Origin: Marinobacter profundi
GTDB lineage: Bacteria > Pseudomonadota > Gammaproteobacteria > Pseudomonadales > Oleiphilaceae
Direction: 5' to 3'
Assembly (NCBI RefSeq): GCF_002744715.1
Contig: NZ_KZ319369.1
Location: 462,806-526,805, forward strand
Length of the DNA: 64,000 bases
A program made the translations under genes and the position numbers. Each line of letters starts with the position of its first letter. Within the stretch, counting starts at the first letter, position 1. Below, piece after piece: positions 9,540 through 17,517 of this stretch. The notes beneath the pieces are model-generated. The model was not told where the DNA came from, ran no database searches, and worked only from the letters and a program-made list of their open reading frames with translations.

Positions 9540-10361
9540 ATGGATAACCTTCACTTCGTGCCGGCGTACCGGTGGTGGCAGTTATGCGCGCTTGTTCTGG
9601 CGCTGTCAGCGAATACAGCGGTGGCGGGACCGCAAATTTATAGCGGAGAGCCGGTGGCGGTGGGCAACGGCACCGCCCGGGTAATTGTTGCGACCAATGA
9701 TCGTGACGAGCCGACAGTGCTCTCGGTGGTGCTGAGCGCAGCGGCCCTCCAGGGGTTGCCGGAAGCCAGCCCTTCCCAGGCAGTCTGGGTGTACGGGTTG
9801 AAACTGCCGGCTGCTGCGCCGGATACCGGTTTCAGTCACGTCATGCTGGACTGGAATCCCGCAGGACACCCGCCGGCAGACATTTACACCGTGGCGCACT
9901 TTGATGTGCATTTCTATGTGATCGACGAAGCGGCACAAAACGCCATTACCTTCGTGGGCGCTGACCGGGAAGCGGCCATGCAGGCTCCGGATCAGGCCCT
10001 CATGGCCAGCGGTTATGTGATTCCTCCGGACACCGAAGTCGAGCGTATGGGCATTCATGCCATCGATCCGGCCGGTGGCGAGTTCCATGGCCAGGGATTC
10101 AGTCACACCTTTATTTATGGTTATCACAAGGGTGAGCTGGTCTTTGTCGAGCCGATGGTTTCGCTGGCGTTTCTGCAGTCAGAACCGGAAGTGACCGTTC
10201 CGGTGAGGGTGCCCGAGCGCTACAGCTTTGGGGCCTGGTACCCGACCGGCTACGGCATCGGCTTCGACCGCATAAACAACGAGTACCGCATCGATCTGAC
10301 CGGGCTGCAACGGTTCCGTGTCCCGGTACCGGCAGGAACGCAGGCGGCTTCTTCGCACTGA
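9540..10361 (+). CDS. TTHB210-like (DUF5602-type) secreted protein
   Basis: 273-residue exported protein with an N-terminal signal peptide (hydrophobic WWQLCALVLALSA, likely cleavage after TAVA near residue 29). The AHFDVHFYVID segment (about residues 121-131) and the later HTFIYGYHKGELVFVEPMV pattern match what I recall of the TTHB210-like/DUF5602 family, named after a Thermus thermophilus protein; function unknown. The paired histidines could bind metal. The frame is open for about 100 codons upstream, but the ATG at 9540 follows GGTGGGAG and directly begins the signal peptide, so I chose it. Confidence 0.65.
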   Translation: MDNLHFVPAYRWWQLCALVLALSANTAVAGPQIYSGEPVAVGNGTARVIVATNDRDEPTVLSVVLSAAALQGLPEASPSQAVWVYGLKLPAAAPDTGFSHVMLDWNPAGHPPADIYTVAHFDVHFYVIDEAAQNAITFVGADREAAMQAPDQALMASGYVIPPDTEVERMGIHAIDPAGGEFHGQGFSHTFIYGYHKGELVFVEPMVSLAFLQSEPEVTVPVRVPERYSFGAWYPTGYGIGFDRINNEYRIDLTGLQRFRVPVPAGTQAASSH

Positions 10362-10539
10362 GGTCCGCAGGGCAGTCGTCGCTACTTGCGCAGAAAAATT
10401 TCTTCGCGCCTGTAACGAACCGGCGCTAGTATTGCTCGGACATTCACGGTTGCCAGGCGGTTCGTCTGCACAGGGGTGTCCGACACTACCGGCTGCCGGC
10501 TATCCGGACTCTGCTCCGGTTCTTATACAGGGTTCAAAC

Positions 10540-11145
10540 ATGAAGAAGTTGTTGTGCGTCATCGTTTTGTCTTTGCTGTCTGTAACGGTTTCCGCCGCTG
10601 ATTTTGAGGTCGATACGCACTACACCGTGGTTGGTACTGAGGCCAGTGCCGAGCCGGAAGTGGTCGAGTACTTTTCCTATGTCTGTATACATTGCAAGAC
10701 TTTCGAACCGCTGTACCTGAACCTCGCGCCGGCCTTCACTAACGTGAACGTTGGCAAGATTCACGTGCCCTGGCTGGGCGGCGAATGGGGGTTGCTGATG
10801 CAGCGGGCATACGCCACGGCCGCTGAGATGGCGGTTGAAAGGCCGGTCAGCCAACAGATTTTTGCGGCGGTTTTCGATGACAACGGGGCACGTCGGCCGG
10901 TCACTGTCGAGGATGTCCGTGAACTTTTTGTCGCCGCAGGCGCCAGTGGCGGGGACTTCGACACGGTGTTTGGCAGCCCGGCCGTGGATGCGCGGGTTGC
11001 ACATTACGATGCCATGACAAAGGCGCTCGGCATCATGGGTACTCCGTCGTTCGTTGTTAACCGCAAGTACAAAGTCGAATTGGCTAGTTTGTCGACGGAA
11101 GACGAGTTTCATGAACTGATTCGTCACCTGCTCGCACTGGAGTAA
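10540..11145 (+). CDS. dsbA: Thiol:disulfide interchange protein DsbA-like (CIHC active site)
   Basis: Periplasmic thiol oxidoreductase that introduces disulfides into exported proteins. 201 residues with a signal peptide (KKLLCVIVLSLLSVTVSA), thioredoxin-fold active site CIHC (from YVCIHCKTFEP, about residues 48-51), the DsbA helical insert, and the cis-proline loop GTPSFVVN near the C-terminus. Family members usually have CPHC; isoleucine at the second position (codon ATA) is unusual and should change the redox potential. The start at 10540 is set by the signal peptide. It converges with the AbiTii-like gene only six bases away. A role as the principal DsbA versus a specialised paralogue cannot be decided here. 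Confidence 0.85.
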   Translation: MKKLLCVIVLSLLSVTVSAADFEVDTHYTVVGTEASAEPEVVEYFSYVCIHCKTFEPLYLNLAPAFTNVNVGKIHVPWLGGEWGLLMQRAYATAAEMAVERPVSQQIFAAVFDDNGARRPVTVEDVRELFVAAGASGGDFDTVFGSPAVDARVAHYDAMTKALGIMGTPSFVVNRKYKVELASLSTEDEFHELIRHLLALE

Positions 11146-11151
11146 ATCGGT

Positions 11152-11649
11152 TCAACGGGCTCCGGGGGCGCCTTCCAGATGCTCCCGTGCCAGGCGGAGT
11201 TGCTTGCGGACACCGTCAACCAGCCGTTCCAGGTGCACCGTCTGTATTTCCCACCAGGCGTCCGTCACCCGGAATCCGGAGCCCATCCGGAGTCCCCGGG
11301 TGAACAGGGCCAGGGAAACGTTATCAATCGGGAACCGGACGCAGGGGGCCCGGTTCTCAAGGGCCGCGACAATCTGGTGGATGGGTAACCGCAAAGTTTC
11401 CTGCGTCCAGTCTCCGGCCAGGTGCCACACCGGCAGCGGTTGGTTATCGATGACTTCGGTGTCATTGCTGATCTTCCCCCGGGCCTGCACCGCGATTTTG
11501 CGGTATTCCGGCACGCGGACGCCGGACGGGTACCCGGATAATTCCATACTGGCCCAGCTGGCGAAGTCATCGAGGCCAACGGCAAGGAGCTGTTGTTGCG
11601 CGGAAGCGAGTGCCTTGGGTAAGTCATTGGCAGGTAAGTTCATGGACAT
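11152..11649 (-). CDS. AbiTii-domain-like protein
   Basis: 165-residue protein that resembles the AbiTii domain (first described in the lactococcal AbiT abortive-infection system): an N-terminal helix, then FASWASMELSGYPSG and VPEYRKIAVQARG (about residues 28-57), which is the family's hallmark W-x5-L-x-GY ... P-x-YR pattern. No toxin partner is adjacent; neighbours are dsbA (convergent) and a small membrane protein (divergent). A second, longer protein with the same pattern lies at 15387-16052. A phage-defence role is inference from the domain name only; the assignment is from motif memory. Confidence 0.6.
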   Translation of the reverse strand: MSMNLPANDLPKALASAQQQLLAVGLDDFASWASMELSGYPSGVRVPEYRKIAVQARGKISNDTEVIDNQPLPVWHLAGDWTQETLRLPIHQIVAALENRAPCVRFPIDNVSLALFTRGLRMGSGFRVTDAWWEIQTVHLERLVDGVRKQLRLAREHLEGAPGAR

Positions 11650-11733
11650 AGACCCGATCGACGTTGCGGGAGGGCACCAGTGTAAGGCTATCTTAGCGCT
11701 TGAGCGTAATCGGAATGAGGGGAGCAGGCGCTA

Positions 11734-12006
11734 ATGCGTTGCCGTCAATGCGGAAGTCATATCGAGTTTGGTCCTTTCCATGGAGAGAGCCGGCGTCGCT
11801 GGCTCCAGTTTCTCGTGTTAGCTGCCCTGCTGGAGTCTCTGGCCATCGTCCTGCTGGTGCTGGCCATTGAGATATGGCCCTGGTGGCTGGCAACAGCCGG
11901 CCTGTTCGTGCTGTCCCAGGCGTTGTTGAAATGGCATGACAGCCGCTGGGTAATCTGCCGGCACTGTGGCGAATCCTATACTCACTGGGGTCGTGCGGGG
12001 CCCTGA
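11734..12006 (+). CDS. Small membrane protein with split zinc-ribbon CxxC pairs
   Basis: 90-residue protein of unknown function. CRQC (residues 3-6) and CRHC (75-78) flank two hydrophobic segments (about 25-45 and 47-65). Because the two helices form a hairpin, both CxxC pairs would lie on the same side of the membrane and could jointly bind one zinc. GAGGGGAGCAGG upstream of the ATG is a good ribosome site. Its stop codon (12004-12006) abuts the stop of the radical SAM gene on the other strand (12007-12009), leaving no room for a terminator. Confidence 0.65.
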   Translation: MRCRQCGSHIEFGPFHGESRRRWLQFLVLAALLESLAIVLLVLAIEIWPWWLATAGLFVLSQALLKWHDSRWVICRHCGESYTHWGRAGP

Positions 12007-13068
12007 TCAGAACAGCCCCAGCTGCTCGCCCCCGGGGCGCCGGAACAGGTCAGTACGTAGTGGGGCGTGGGCGCTCTTGTCCAGGCCGAGCGCGCGCGCT
12101 CTCTTGTTGAACCGCTGGCGGATCAGTTGGGCGTAAGGGCCGGTGCCGGTCATCCGCTCGCCGAAGGTTGAGCTGTTGTTCTTGCCGCCCCGCAGGTCGC
12201 GGATACGATTCATCACGTGGCTGGCTCGTTGTGGAAAGTGCCGCTGCAGCCAGTCCTGAAACAGTTCATCCAGTTCCAGCGGTAGCCGCAGCATTATCCA
12301 GTGGGCTTGCCTCGCGCCTGCCGCAACGGCTGCCTCCAGAATCGACTCCAGTTCGTGGTCGTTAATGAACGGAATCACCGGGCCGATGATGATGCCCGTC
12401 GGCACCCCTGCCGCAGTCAGTTCACGAATAACCCGGAGTCGCATCGCCGGCGCTGCGGTGCGCGGCTCCATCTTCCGTTTAAGTTCATTATCCAGGGTAG
12501 TCAGGCTGACACTGACGGAACACAGGCCGTCGGCGGCAAGGTCCGCGAGCAGGTCCAGGTCCCGCAGGATCAGGGCGCCCTTGGTGATAAGCGATACCGG
12601 GTGACGGTATTCGGCCAGCACTTCGAGGATCTCCCGGGTAATCCTGCGGTGCTTTTCCACGGGTTGGTAGGCGTCCGTATTGATGCCCAGGGCAATCGGC
12701 GAGACCCGGTAGGACGGCTTGTCCAGTTCTTTGCGCAGTTGCTGTGCCGCGTTCGGTTTGGCGATCAGTCGGGTCTCGAAATCGAGCCCTGGCGACATGT
12801 CCCAATAGGCGTGTGTGGGGCGGGCAAAGCAGTAGATGCAGGCGTGCTCGCAGCCACGGTATGGGTTGATGGACTGATCAAATGGCACGTCCGGTGACTG
12901 GTTGCGGCTGATGATGGTGCGCACTCGCTCATCCGTCACCTCTGTGGCGATGGAGTCCGGCCTGAGTTCATCGTCCGGATCCCGGTGCCAGCCATCATCA
13001 AACTGGCGGTCGGTGACGATCGGCTGGAAGCGGTTGTGAGGGTTGAGTCCGGTGGCGCGGGTTTTCAT
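12007..13068 (-). CDS. PA0069 family radical SAM protein
   Basis: Radical S-adenosylmethionine enzyme of the PA0069/SplB-like family, 353 residues, cytoplasmic. The cluster motif CEHACIYCFARPTHAYW (Cys near residues 78, 82, 85) binds the 4Fe-4S cluster; HRRITREILEVL and ALIVxPLxPxxND-like segments follow as in the family. A TTG at 13080 extends the frame by four codons, but the ATG at 13068 is the better start. A LexA box sits 12 bases upstream, so the gene should be induced by DNA damage. That is consistent with my recollection that PA0069 is part of the P. aeruginosa SOS regulon. The reaction is unknown; a DNA-lesion repair role is suggested by SplB likeness and SOS control. Confidence 0.88.
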   Translation of the reverse strand: MKTRATGLNPHNRFQPIVTDRQFDDGWHRDPDDELRPDSIATEVTDERVRTIISRNQSPDVPFDQSINPYRGCEHACIYCFARPTHAYWDMSPGLDFETRLIAKPNAAQQLRKELDKPSYRVSPIALGINTDAYQPVEKHRRITREILEVLAEYRHPVSLITKGALILRDLDLLADLAADGLCSVSVSLTTLDNELKRKMEPRTAAPAMRLRVIRELTAAGVPTGIIIGPVIPFINDHELESILEAAVAAGARQAHWIMLRLPLELDELFQDWLQRHFPQRASHVMNRIRDLRGGKNNSSTFGERMTGTGPYAQLIRQRFNKRARALGLDKSAHAPLRTDLFRRPGGEQLGLF

Positions 13069-13080
13069 GGCTGAGTCCAA

Positions 13081-13100
13081 TACTGTTCATTTATACAGTA
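13081..13100 (-). promoter_or_regulatory. LexA (SOS) box of the radical SAM gene
   Basis: TACTGTTCATTTATACAGTA is a near-perfect palindrome with the CTGT-N8-ACAG core of gammaproteobacterial LexA operators. On the minus strand it contains TATAAA, so the promoter -10 element likely lies inside the operator, and the ATG of the radical SAM gene is 12 bases downstream. Confidence 0.85.
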
Positions 13101-13170
13101 TCTGGAATGCTACGCCGATCCGGGCACCCGGGCAAGTCCGCGCTGGTGGTCTGGCTGTCTGCCCGGGTGC

Positions 13171-13641
13171 TCAGTCCGAGCGGTAGGTGGGGTAGATGGA
13201 GCGGGATAAGGTTGGCTCGCAGCCAGTTGTACGCCAGGCCTGGGTGTGGGCATGAAGATACCAGCGCAGGCCCGCATGGGTGAACCGGTCGGCGGCCAGG
13301 GCAAGGCTGACCGTTGTGCGACTGCCCGCCTGCTCACTGCCATCGAGGTGCCGGTAGTAACACTCGGCCGTGATCTCGACGGGCTGGCGGACCGGCACTT
13401 CGATAAAGCCGTCAGGGCGTGGGGTGGCGGCGGTACCGTTGATGCCGGTAACCGTCAGACAGGGGCCGGGATAGACAATTCTCAGCTCGCGGAGGTATTC
13501 GCTCAGACAGTGCTCTGCACGGAGGAAAATCACCCCCCTGGCTTCACCTTCCTGCTTCGACGGCAGGGCCTGGCAGCCGCTGAGCAAGATCGTGAGGGCT
13601 AATATCTGACTTCCGCGAGCAATCGCAGTTGGACCACGCAT
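13171..13641 (-). CDS. Hypothetical lipoprotein
   Basis: 156-residue protein of unknown function with a lipoprotein signal peptide: ILALTILLSGC gives a lipobox LLSGC with Cys23 as the lipidation site. The mature part has four further cysteines that could pair in the periplasm and no domain that I recognise. The ATG is preceded by GCAGGG. Downstream the gene ends about 70 bases from the LexA box. It is 13 bases downstream of the DUF3775 gene's stop, on the same strand, so the two are probably co-transcribed. Confidence 0.65.
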   Translation of the reverse strand: MRGPTAIARGSQILALTILLSGCQALPSKQEGEARGVIFLRAEHCLSEYLRELRIVYPGPCLTVTGINGTAATPRPDGFIEVPVRQPVEITAECYYRHLDGSEQAGSRTTVSLALAADRFTHAGLRWYLHAHTQAWRTTGCEPTLSRSIYPTYRSD

Positions 13642-13654
13642 TTACCCTGCGACC

Positions 13655-14044
13655 TCAGTCACAGCTGTAGTCGTGCAGGTCAAGACCCTCGGCGAGGTAG
13701 TCCGGCAGCAGAGGGTGGGCAATCAGATAGTCCGCGGTGTATTCGTTCCAGGCATCCGTCGCATCGCTGACGGCTCTGGACCATTCGTCCAGGCTATAGT
13801 CGCCGCGTCCCAGCCAGAGCAGTGCGACCACCTGTTGCTGCTGATCCGGTTCCAGGTCATCGATGATGGAACGGAATTCTGCCAGGGTGGCATCGCCGGC
13901 GTGTGACGCCAGCATCTGGATATGCCAGTCGTCGCTGGCATTAACATCGATCGGGGTATTCGGGATCACCACTTCTTCCTGGGCATGGAATTCCCGCGCC
14001 AATTGTATCAGACGGCAGACGGTATCCGGGTTGACATCCAGCAT
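13655..14044 (-). CDS. DUF3775 domain protein
   Basis: 129-residue acidic cytoplasmic protein that I recognise as the DUF3775 family (start MLDVNPDTVCRLIQLAREFH; middle WLGRGDYSLDEWSRAV). Function unknown. An upstream in-frame start at 14080 would add 12 residues; I chose the ATG at 14044 because the conserved family start lies there. It reads into the hypothetical lipoprotein gene 13 bases downstream. Confidence 0.7.
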   Translation of the reverse strand: MLDVNPDTVCRLIQLAREFHAQEEVVIPNTPIDVNASDDWHIQMLASHAGDATLAEFRSIIDDLEPDQQQQVVALLWLGRGDYSLDEWSRAVSDATDAWNEYTADYLIAHPLLPDYLAEGLDLHDYSCD

Positions 14045-14308
14045 GATGCACCTCACCGGTTCAGGGGGTTGATTGATCATTCTATAAACAATGATGAACC
14101 CGGAGCTTGATGCTGATCAACATTGCAGGGCGTCCGGTTTTGGCGAGAGAACGAGAGAGCGAGAGCTGCGGCAGCCACGGGAGGGAGCGATAAAAAATGC
14201 GGCACTTGTTTCGTTTGGTGAAAGCTGATTTCATGATTGATCCTGTTCAGCCCCGGCTGTCCTTGCCAGCGAAAATAATTGGCAGCCAGAATCAAAAAAG
14301 GTGCAACG

Positions 14309-15340
14309 ATGGAAAACAACAAACGATACATCCTCGCTCAGCGGCCTGTGGGAATGCCGGACGATACCCATCTCCGTCTGGAGGAGGTGCCGGTTCCCCG
14401 GCCGGGTGCGGGTGAGGTGTTACTGAAGACCATTTACCTGTCGCTGGACCCTTACATGCGTGGCAGGATGAACGATGCTGCGTCTTACGCCAGGAGTGTG
14501 GCCATTGGCGAGGTCATGACCGGGCAGACCATCAGCCAGGTGATCGCCAGTAACAGTGCGGAATTCAGCGAAGGGGATTTTGTCCTCAGTAACAATGGCT
14601 GGCAAACCCATGCAGTGGCAGAGCCCGCCAGCCTCTACCGGCTTGACCCGAGACAGGCGCCGATCAGTACGGGGGTTGGGGTGCTGGGTATGCCCGGCTT
14701 TACCGCCTATGTCGGGCTGCGTGAATTCGGCAAGCCTAAGGCCGGGGAGACCGTTGTGGTGTCGGCCGCCGCTGGTGCGGTTGGCCAGGTCGTCGGTCAG
14801 ATTGCCAGGTTGCAGGGATGTCGCGTGGTCGGCGTGGCCGGGGCTGATGACAAGTGTGACCATGTGGTGAAGGCGTATGGGTTCGATGCCTGCGTAAACT
14901 ATCGCAGCGACGATTTCGAGGCGCAGCTGCGGGCAGCCTGCCCTCAGGGCATTGATGTCTACTTCGAGAATGTCGGTGGCAAGGTATTTGATGCGGTGAT
15001 CAAGCTGGTGAACGACTTTGCCCGCATCCCGGTGTGCGGTCGCATTGCCCACTACAACCAGACCTCGCTGCCGGAAGGTCCGGACCGGCTGATTCCCCTG
15101 ATGGGCAAGATTCTGGTCAAGCGACTGATGCTGAGAGGCTTTATCCAGTCAGATCATCTCGAGCTGCTGGCGGATTTTCGCCGCGATATGAGCCAGTGGA
15201 TCCGGGATGGCAAGGTGCACTACCAGGAAGACATTGTCGAAGGCTTCGAGAATACCATTGGCGCCTTCCAGGGGTTGCTGCAGGGGCGTAACCGCGGCAA
15301 GTTGCTGGTGCAGGTGGCCGCGGATCCTACCCGGCGCTGA
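14309..15340 (+). CDS. curA: NADP-dependent medium-chain oxidoreductase (CurA/YncB-like)
   Basis: 343-residue zinc-independent medium-chain reductase that reduces alkenal/one double bonds with NADPH (curcumin reductase, leukotriene B4 12-hydroxydehydrogenase type). Visible: LSLDPYMRGRMND (about residues 46-58), the Rossmann segment AAAGAVGQVVGQIA (about 153-166), and IDVYFENVGGKVFDAV (about 219-234), all typical. The ATG at 14309 begins the conserved MENNKRYILAQRP start. A strong hairpin follows the stop codon and separates it from the convergent AbiTii-like gene. Confidence 0.88.
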   Translation: MENNKRYILAQRPVGMPDDTHLRLEEVPVPRPGAGEVLLKTIYLSLDPYMRGRMNDAASYARSVAIGEVMTGQTISQVIASNSAEFSEGDFVLSNNGWQTHAVAEPASLYRLDPRQAPISTGVGVLGMPGFTAYVGLREFGKPKAGETVVVSAAAGAVGQVVGQIARLQGCRVVGVAGADDKCDHVVKAYGFDACVNYRSDDFEAQLRAACPQGIDVYFENVGGKVFDAVIKLVNDFARIPVCGRIAHYNQTSLPEGPDRLIPLMGKILVKRLMLRGFIQSDHLELLADFRRDMSQWIRDGKVHYQEDIVEGFENTIGAFQGLLQGRNRGKLLVQVAADPTRR

Positions 15341-15347
15341 CGATCAG

Positions 15348-15380
15348 AACGGCCCCGGAGTCCTGGTTGCCGGGGCCGTT
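15348..15380. terminator. Hairpin terminator between convergent genes
   Basis: AACGGCCCCGG and CCGGGGCCGTT form a perfect 11-bp stem around an 11-base loop. It lies between the stops of the curA-like gene and the AbiTii-like gene and can serve both strands. No long T tract follows. Confidence 0.65.
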
Positions 15381-15386
15381 GACAGG

Positions 15387-16052
15387 TCAGGCAGTGCGGC
15401 CAAACAGCCGCTCAAAGAAGCCACTTTCGCGAACATCCGGAACAGGCAGGCTGTCCAGTTCGGCCATCGCCTTGTGCCAGAACTGCTCCGGATGGTCCAG
15501 CCCTTCTACCTGCTTGCGTTCTTCTGTGCTGTAGGAGTTACGTTCGCCGCCGAGGCCGTGCGCTTTCACTTCCACGGTCCACAGATAGATAGCTGCACGA
15601 ATGGTTTTCAGCAGCCGGCAATAGGTGTCGCGGCTGACGTTGATGGCCAGTTCTGCGCTCAGGTTAATCTGGGACTGGAGGGTTTTCAGCTGCTCGGGCG
15701 GCAGCGCGATGCGTTTGCCGTCGCCTTTCTTGCAGTTCAGGCAGGTTTTCTCCAGCGCCTTGATGCCTTCATCCAGGTTGATGTGGCCGAATTCGCCTTT
15801 CTGGCTGTCGTCGACCGGAGCCGGAATCCAGCCATATTGCGGTGAGCGGGCCACGATATGGCCAGGCAGATCCACCCGGTAGGGTGGCAGGCTGGCTTCC
15901 GGCGCGTAGCCGTCGAACTCGATGCGCAGCCAGTTGGCCATGGTACGGTGGCGGAGCATCATCGCCAGGGTAATGGCCGAAGGCAGGATGTCCTCAAGAA
16001 GCTCTCCGGAATCCAGGAGTCTTTCTTCAAGGTGATCGACAGGTGCAGACAT
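15387..16052 (-). CDS. Longer AbiTii-domain-like protein
   Basis: 221-residue protein. Residues about 30-60 hold MANWLRIEFDGYAPEASL followed by PPYRV, the same W-x5-F/L-x-GY ... P-x-YR pattern as the protein at 11152-11649. The second half is a predicted helical region (about 100-190) with the odd Cys pair in KTCLNCKKGDG. The ATG at 16052 has AAGGGG about ten bases upstream; an in-frame start at 16085 is less good. It lies 194 bases downstream of yebG on the same strand, with no clear terminator between, so it may be co-transcribed with this SOS gene. No toxin partner is seen. Confidence 0.55.
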   Translation of the reverse strand: MSAPVDHLEERLLDSGELLEDILPSAITLAMMLRHRTMANWLRIEFDGYAPEASLPPYRVDLPGHIVARSPQYGWIPAPVDDSQKGEFGHINLDEGIKALEKTCLNCKKGDGKRIALPPEQLKTLQSQINLSAELAINVSRDTYCRLLKTIRAAIYLWTVEVKAHGLGGERNSYSTEERKQVEGLDHPEQFWHKAMAELDSLPVPDVRESGFFERLFGRTA

Positions 16053-16246
16053 AAACGGAATCCCCTTAACAGCGCTATCGGTCATGGCAGACCATGTCCG
16101 GAGCGTACTGGCTTATTGTTGTTGTTCAGGTCGCGTCTGGTTATTAAACCGACGGCTGAAACAAAAACTAGGCCCTTGGGTCGGGGAATTCCGTTGTAAA
16201 AAGGTTACCGGATTGTAACGTCAGGTTAATCCTGCGTCAGCGTTGC

Positions 16247-16540
16247 TCAGGAAGCCGCTGCGTCATCATCGATGGCGCCCTGGTTCAGTAGCGAGGGCTT
16301 TTTCAGGGCCCGGGCAAACAGCTCCTTTTCTTCAGCGATGGCCATCGCAGCCTGCTCTGCCAGAGCCTCGTCGAGGCCCTCCACCCGGGCCTGCAGGAAC
16401 TGGGTGATTTCCTCGGCCAGCTCCAGGATCTTGTCCCGGGCATCGGCGTCGGCCTTGGACGAGAACAGCAGGGTGTCAGGGTTCTTCAGCGCCATGTCCA
16501 GTCCATCCCTCTCAGAGTAATACAGTGCGTTTACAGCCAT
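16247..16540 (-). CDS. yebG: YebG family SOS protein
   Basis: 97-residue protein matching E. coli YebG in length and sequence pattern: MAVNALYYSERDG start, FSSKADADARDKILELAEEI core, and an acidic tail after LNQG. YebG is a DNA-damage-inducible protein of unknown mechanism. The ATG at 16540 aligns with the family start; the frame extends 12 codons upstream without support. A LexA box lies about 87 bases upstream, in agreement with the family's SOS control. Confidence 0.85.
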   Translation of the reverse strand: MAVNALYYSERDGLDMALKNPDTLLFSSKADADARDKILELAEEITQFLQARVEGLDEALAEQAAMAIAEEKELFARALKKPSLLNQGAIDDDAAAS

Positions 16541-16626
16541 GACTTGGTCTCCGTCAGGTGTCCGCCGTCCGGCCATCGGGGCTGGCGGGGAGTGTTGTTA
16601 AATCCGTACCGGAGTCTACATTAAAA

Positions 16627-16646
16627 TACTGTATATTAATACAGCC
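16627..16646 (-). promoter_or_regulatory. LexA (SOS) box upstream of yebG
   Basis: TACTGTATATTAATACAGCC contains CTGT, eight A/T-only bases and ACAG, an excellent LexA operator. It is positioned for yebG on the minus strand; mtgA on the plus strand starts 176 bases away and is a less likely target. Confidence 0.85.
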
Positions 16647-16771
16647 TCCGTTTGCTTCCGGATAGCGCGCGCCCACGCTAGAATCCGGTCATTGTCGATT
16701 GCCGCAAGGGTTGCCGGCGTCGGTCCGGTGATCGTTGCAAGGATCAGGTTGCAAAGAACATCTCAGAAAGG

Positions 16772-16813
16772 ACAGGTCGGAAAGAGCGGGTTGAAGAGGG
16801 CAGGTTGAAGAGG
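16772..16813 (+). repeat. 14-bp tandem repeat covering the mtgA ribosome site
   Basis: Units GCGGGTTGAAGAGG (16786-16799) and GCAGGTTGAAGAGG (16800-16813) differ at one base; 16772-16785 is a weaker copy (9 of 14). The repeated GAAGAGG is Shine-Dalgarno-like, and the last copy ends eight bases before the TTG start at 16822. Confidence 0.7.
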
Positions 16814-16821
16814 ACAGGCGT

Positions 16822-17517
16822 TTGGCTCAGGCATCACTGGTAAGGCGTTCCTTCAGGTTTGTGGCCCTGGTGCTGCTTGGCCTGTGTCTGTTGCTGGCGG
16901 CCCTGCTGGTATTGTTCCGGTTTGTGAACCCGCCCACCTCGGCCTTCATGATTGCCCATCAGATCAGTGGTTCCGGCCAGGGCGTCCAACAGCAGTGGGT
17001 GTCCCTTGAGCAGATTTCCCCCTGGATGCCGCTGGCCGTGGTGGCCAGTGAAGATCAGCGTTTTCCCGACCACTGGGGGCTGGACGTCCACGCCATCGAG
17101 TCTGCAGTGCGGGAGTTCGCCAGTGGCGAGGGCCTGCGGGGCGCCAGCACGATCACCCAGCAGACGGCCAAGAACCTGTTCCTGTGGAGTGGTCGCAGCA
17201 TGGTGCGCAAGGGGCTGGAGGCCGGCCTTGCCCTCGGGCTGGAGGTGGCCTGGTCCAAACGCAGAATCATGGAGGTTTACCTCAACATTGCCGAGTTCGG
17301 CCGCGGCATCTATGGCATAGAGGCGGCCAGCCGGGCTTATTTCGGCATCCCGGCCCGTTATCTCAGCCCGTCCCAGGCCGCCCGGCTGGCGGCGGTGTTA
17401 CCCAATCCCAAGGTGTTCAGTGCAGCGCAGCCATCCGCCTACGTCTGGCAACGCGCAGAATGGATCCAGCAGCAGATGCGGCAGCTGGGTGGTACCGGGT
17501 ACCTGGCGTTCCTCTGA
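16822..17517 (+). CDS. mtgA: Monofunctional peptidoglycan glycosyltransferase MtgA
   Basis: Inner-membrane enzyme that polymerises lipid II into glycan strands (GT51 family). 231 residues: one N-terminal membrane segment (about 14-33), then the GT51 domain with ASEDQRFPDHWG (catalytic Glu near residue 76), RGASTITQQTAKNLFLW, RKGLEAGLALGLE and KRRIMEVYLNIAEFG. No transpeptidase domain follows. The start is a TTG at 16822; the first downstream ATG would lose the membrane anchor, so TTG is strongly preferred. The ribosome site lies in a tandem repeat. Confidence 0.92.
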   Translation: MAQASLVRRSFRFVALVLLGLCLLLAALLVLFRFVNPPTSAFMIAHQISGSGQGVQQQWVSLEQISPWMPLAVVASEDQRFPDHWGLDVHAIESAVREFASGEGLRGASTITQQTAKNLFLWSGRSMVRKGLEAGLALGLEVAWSKRRIMEVYLNIAEFGRGIYGIEAASRAYFGIPARYLSPSQAARLAAVLPNPKVFSAAQPSAYVWQRAEWIQQQMRQLGGTGYLAFL

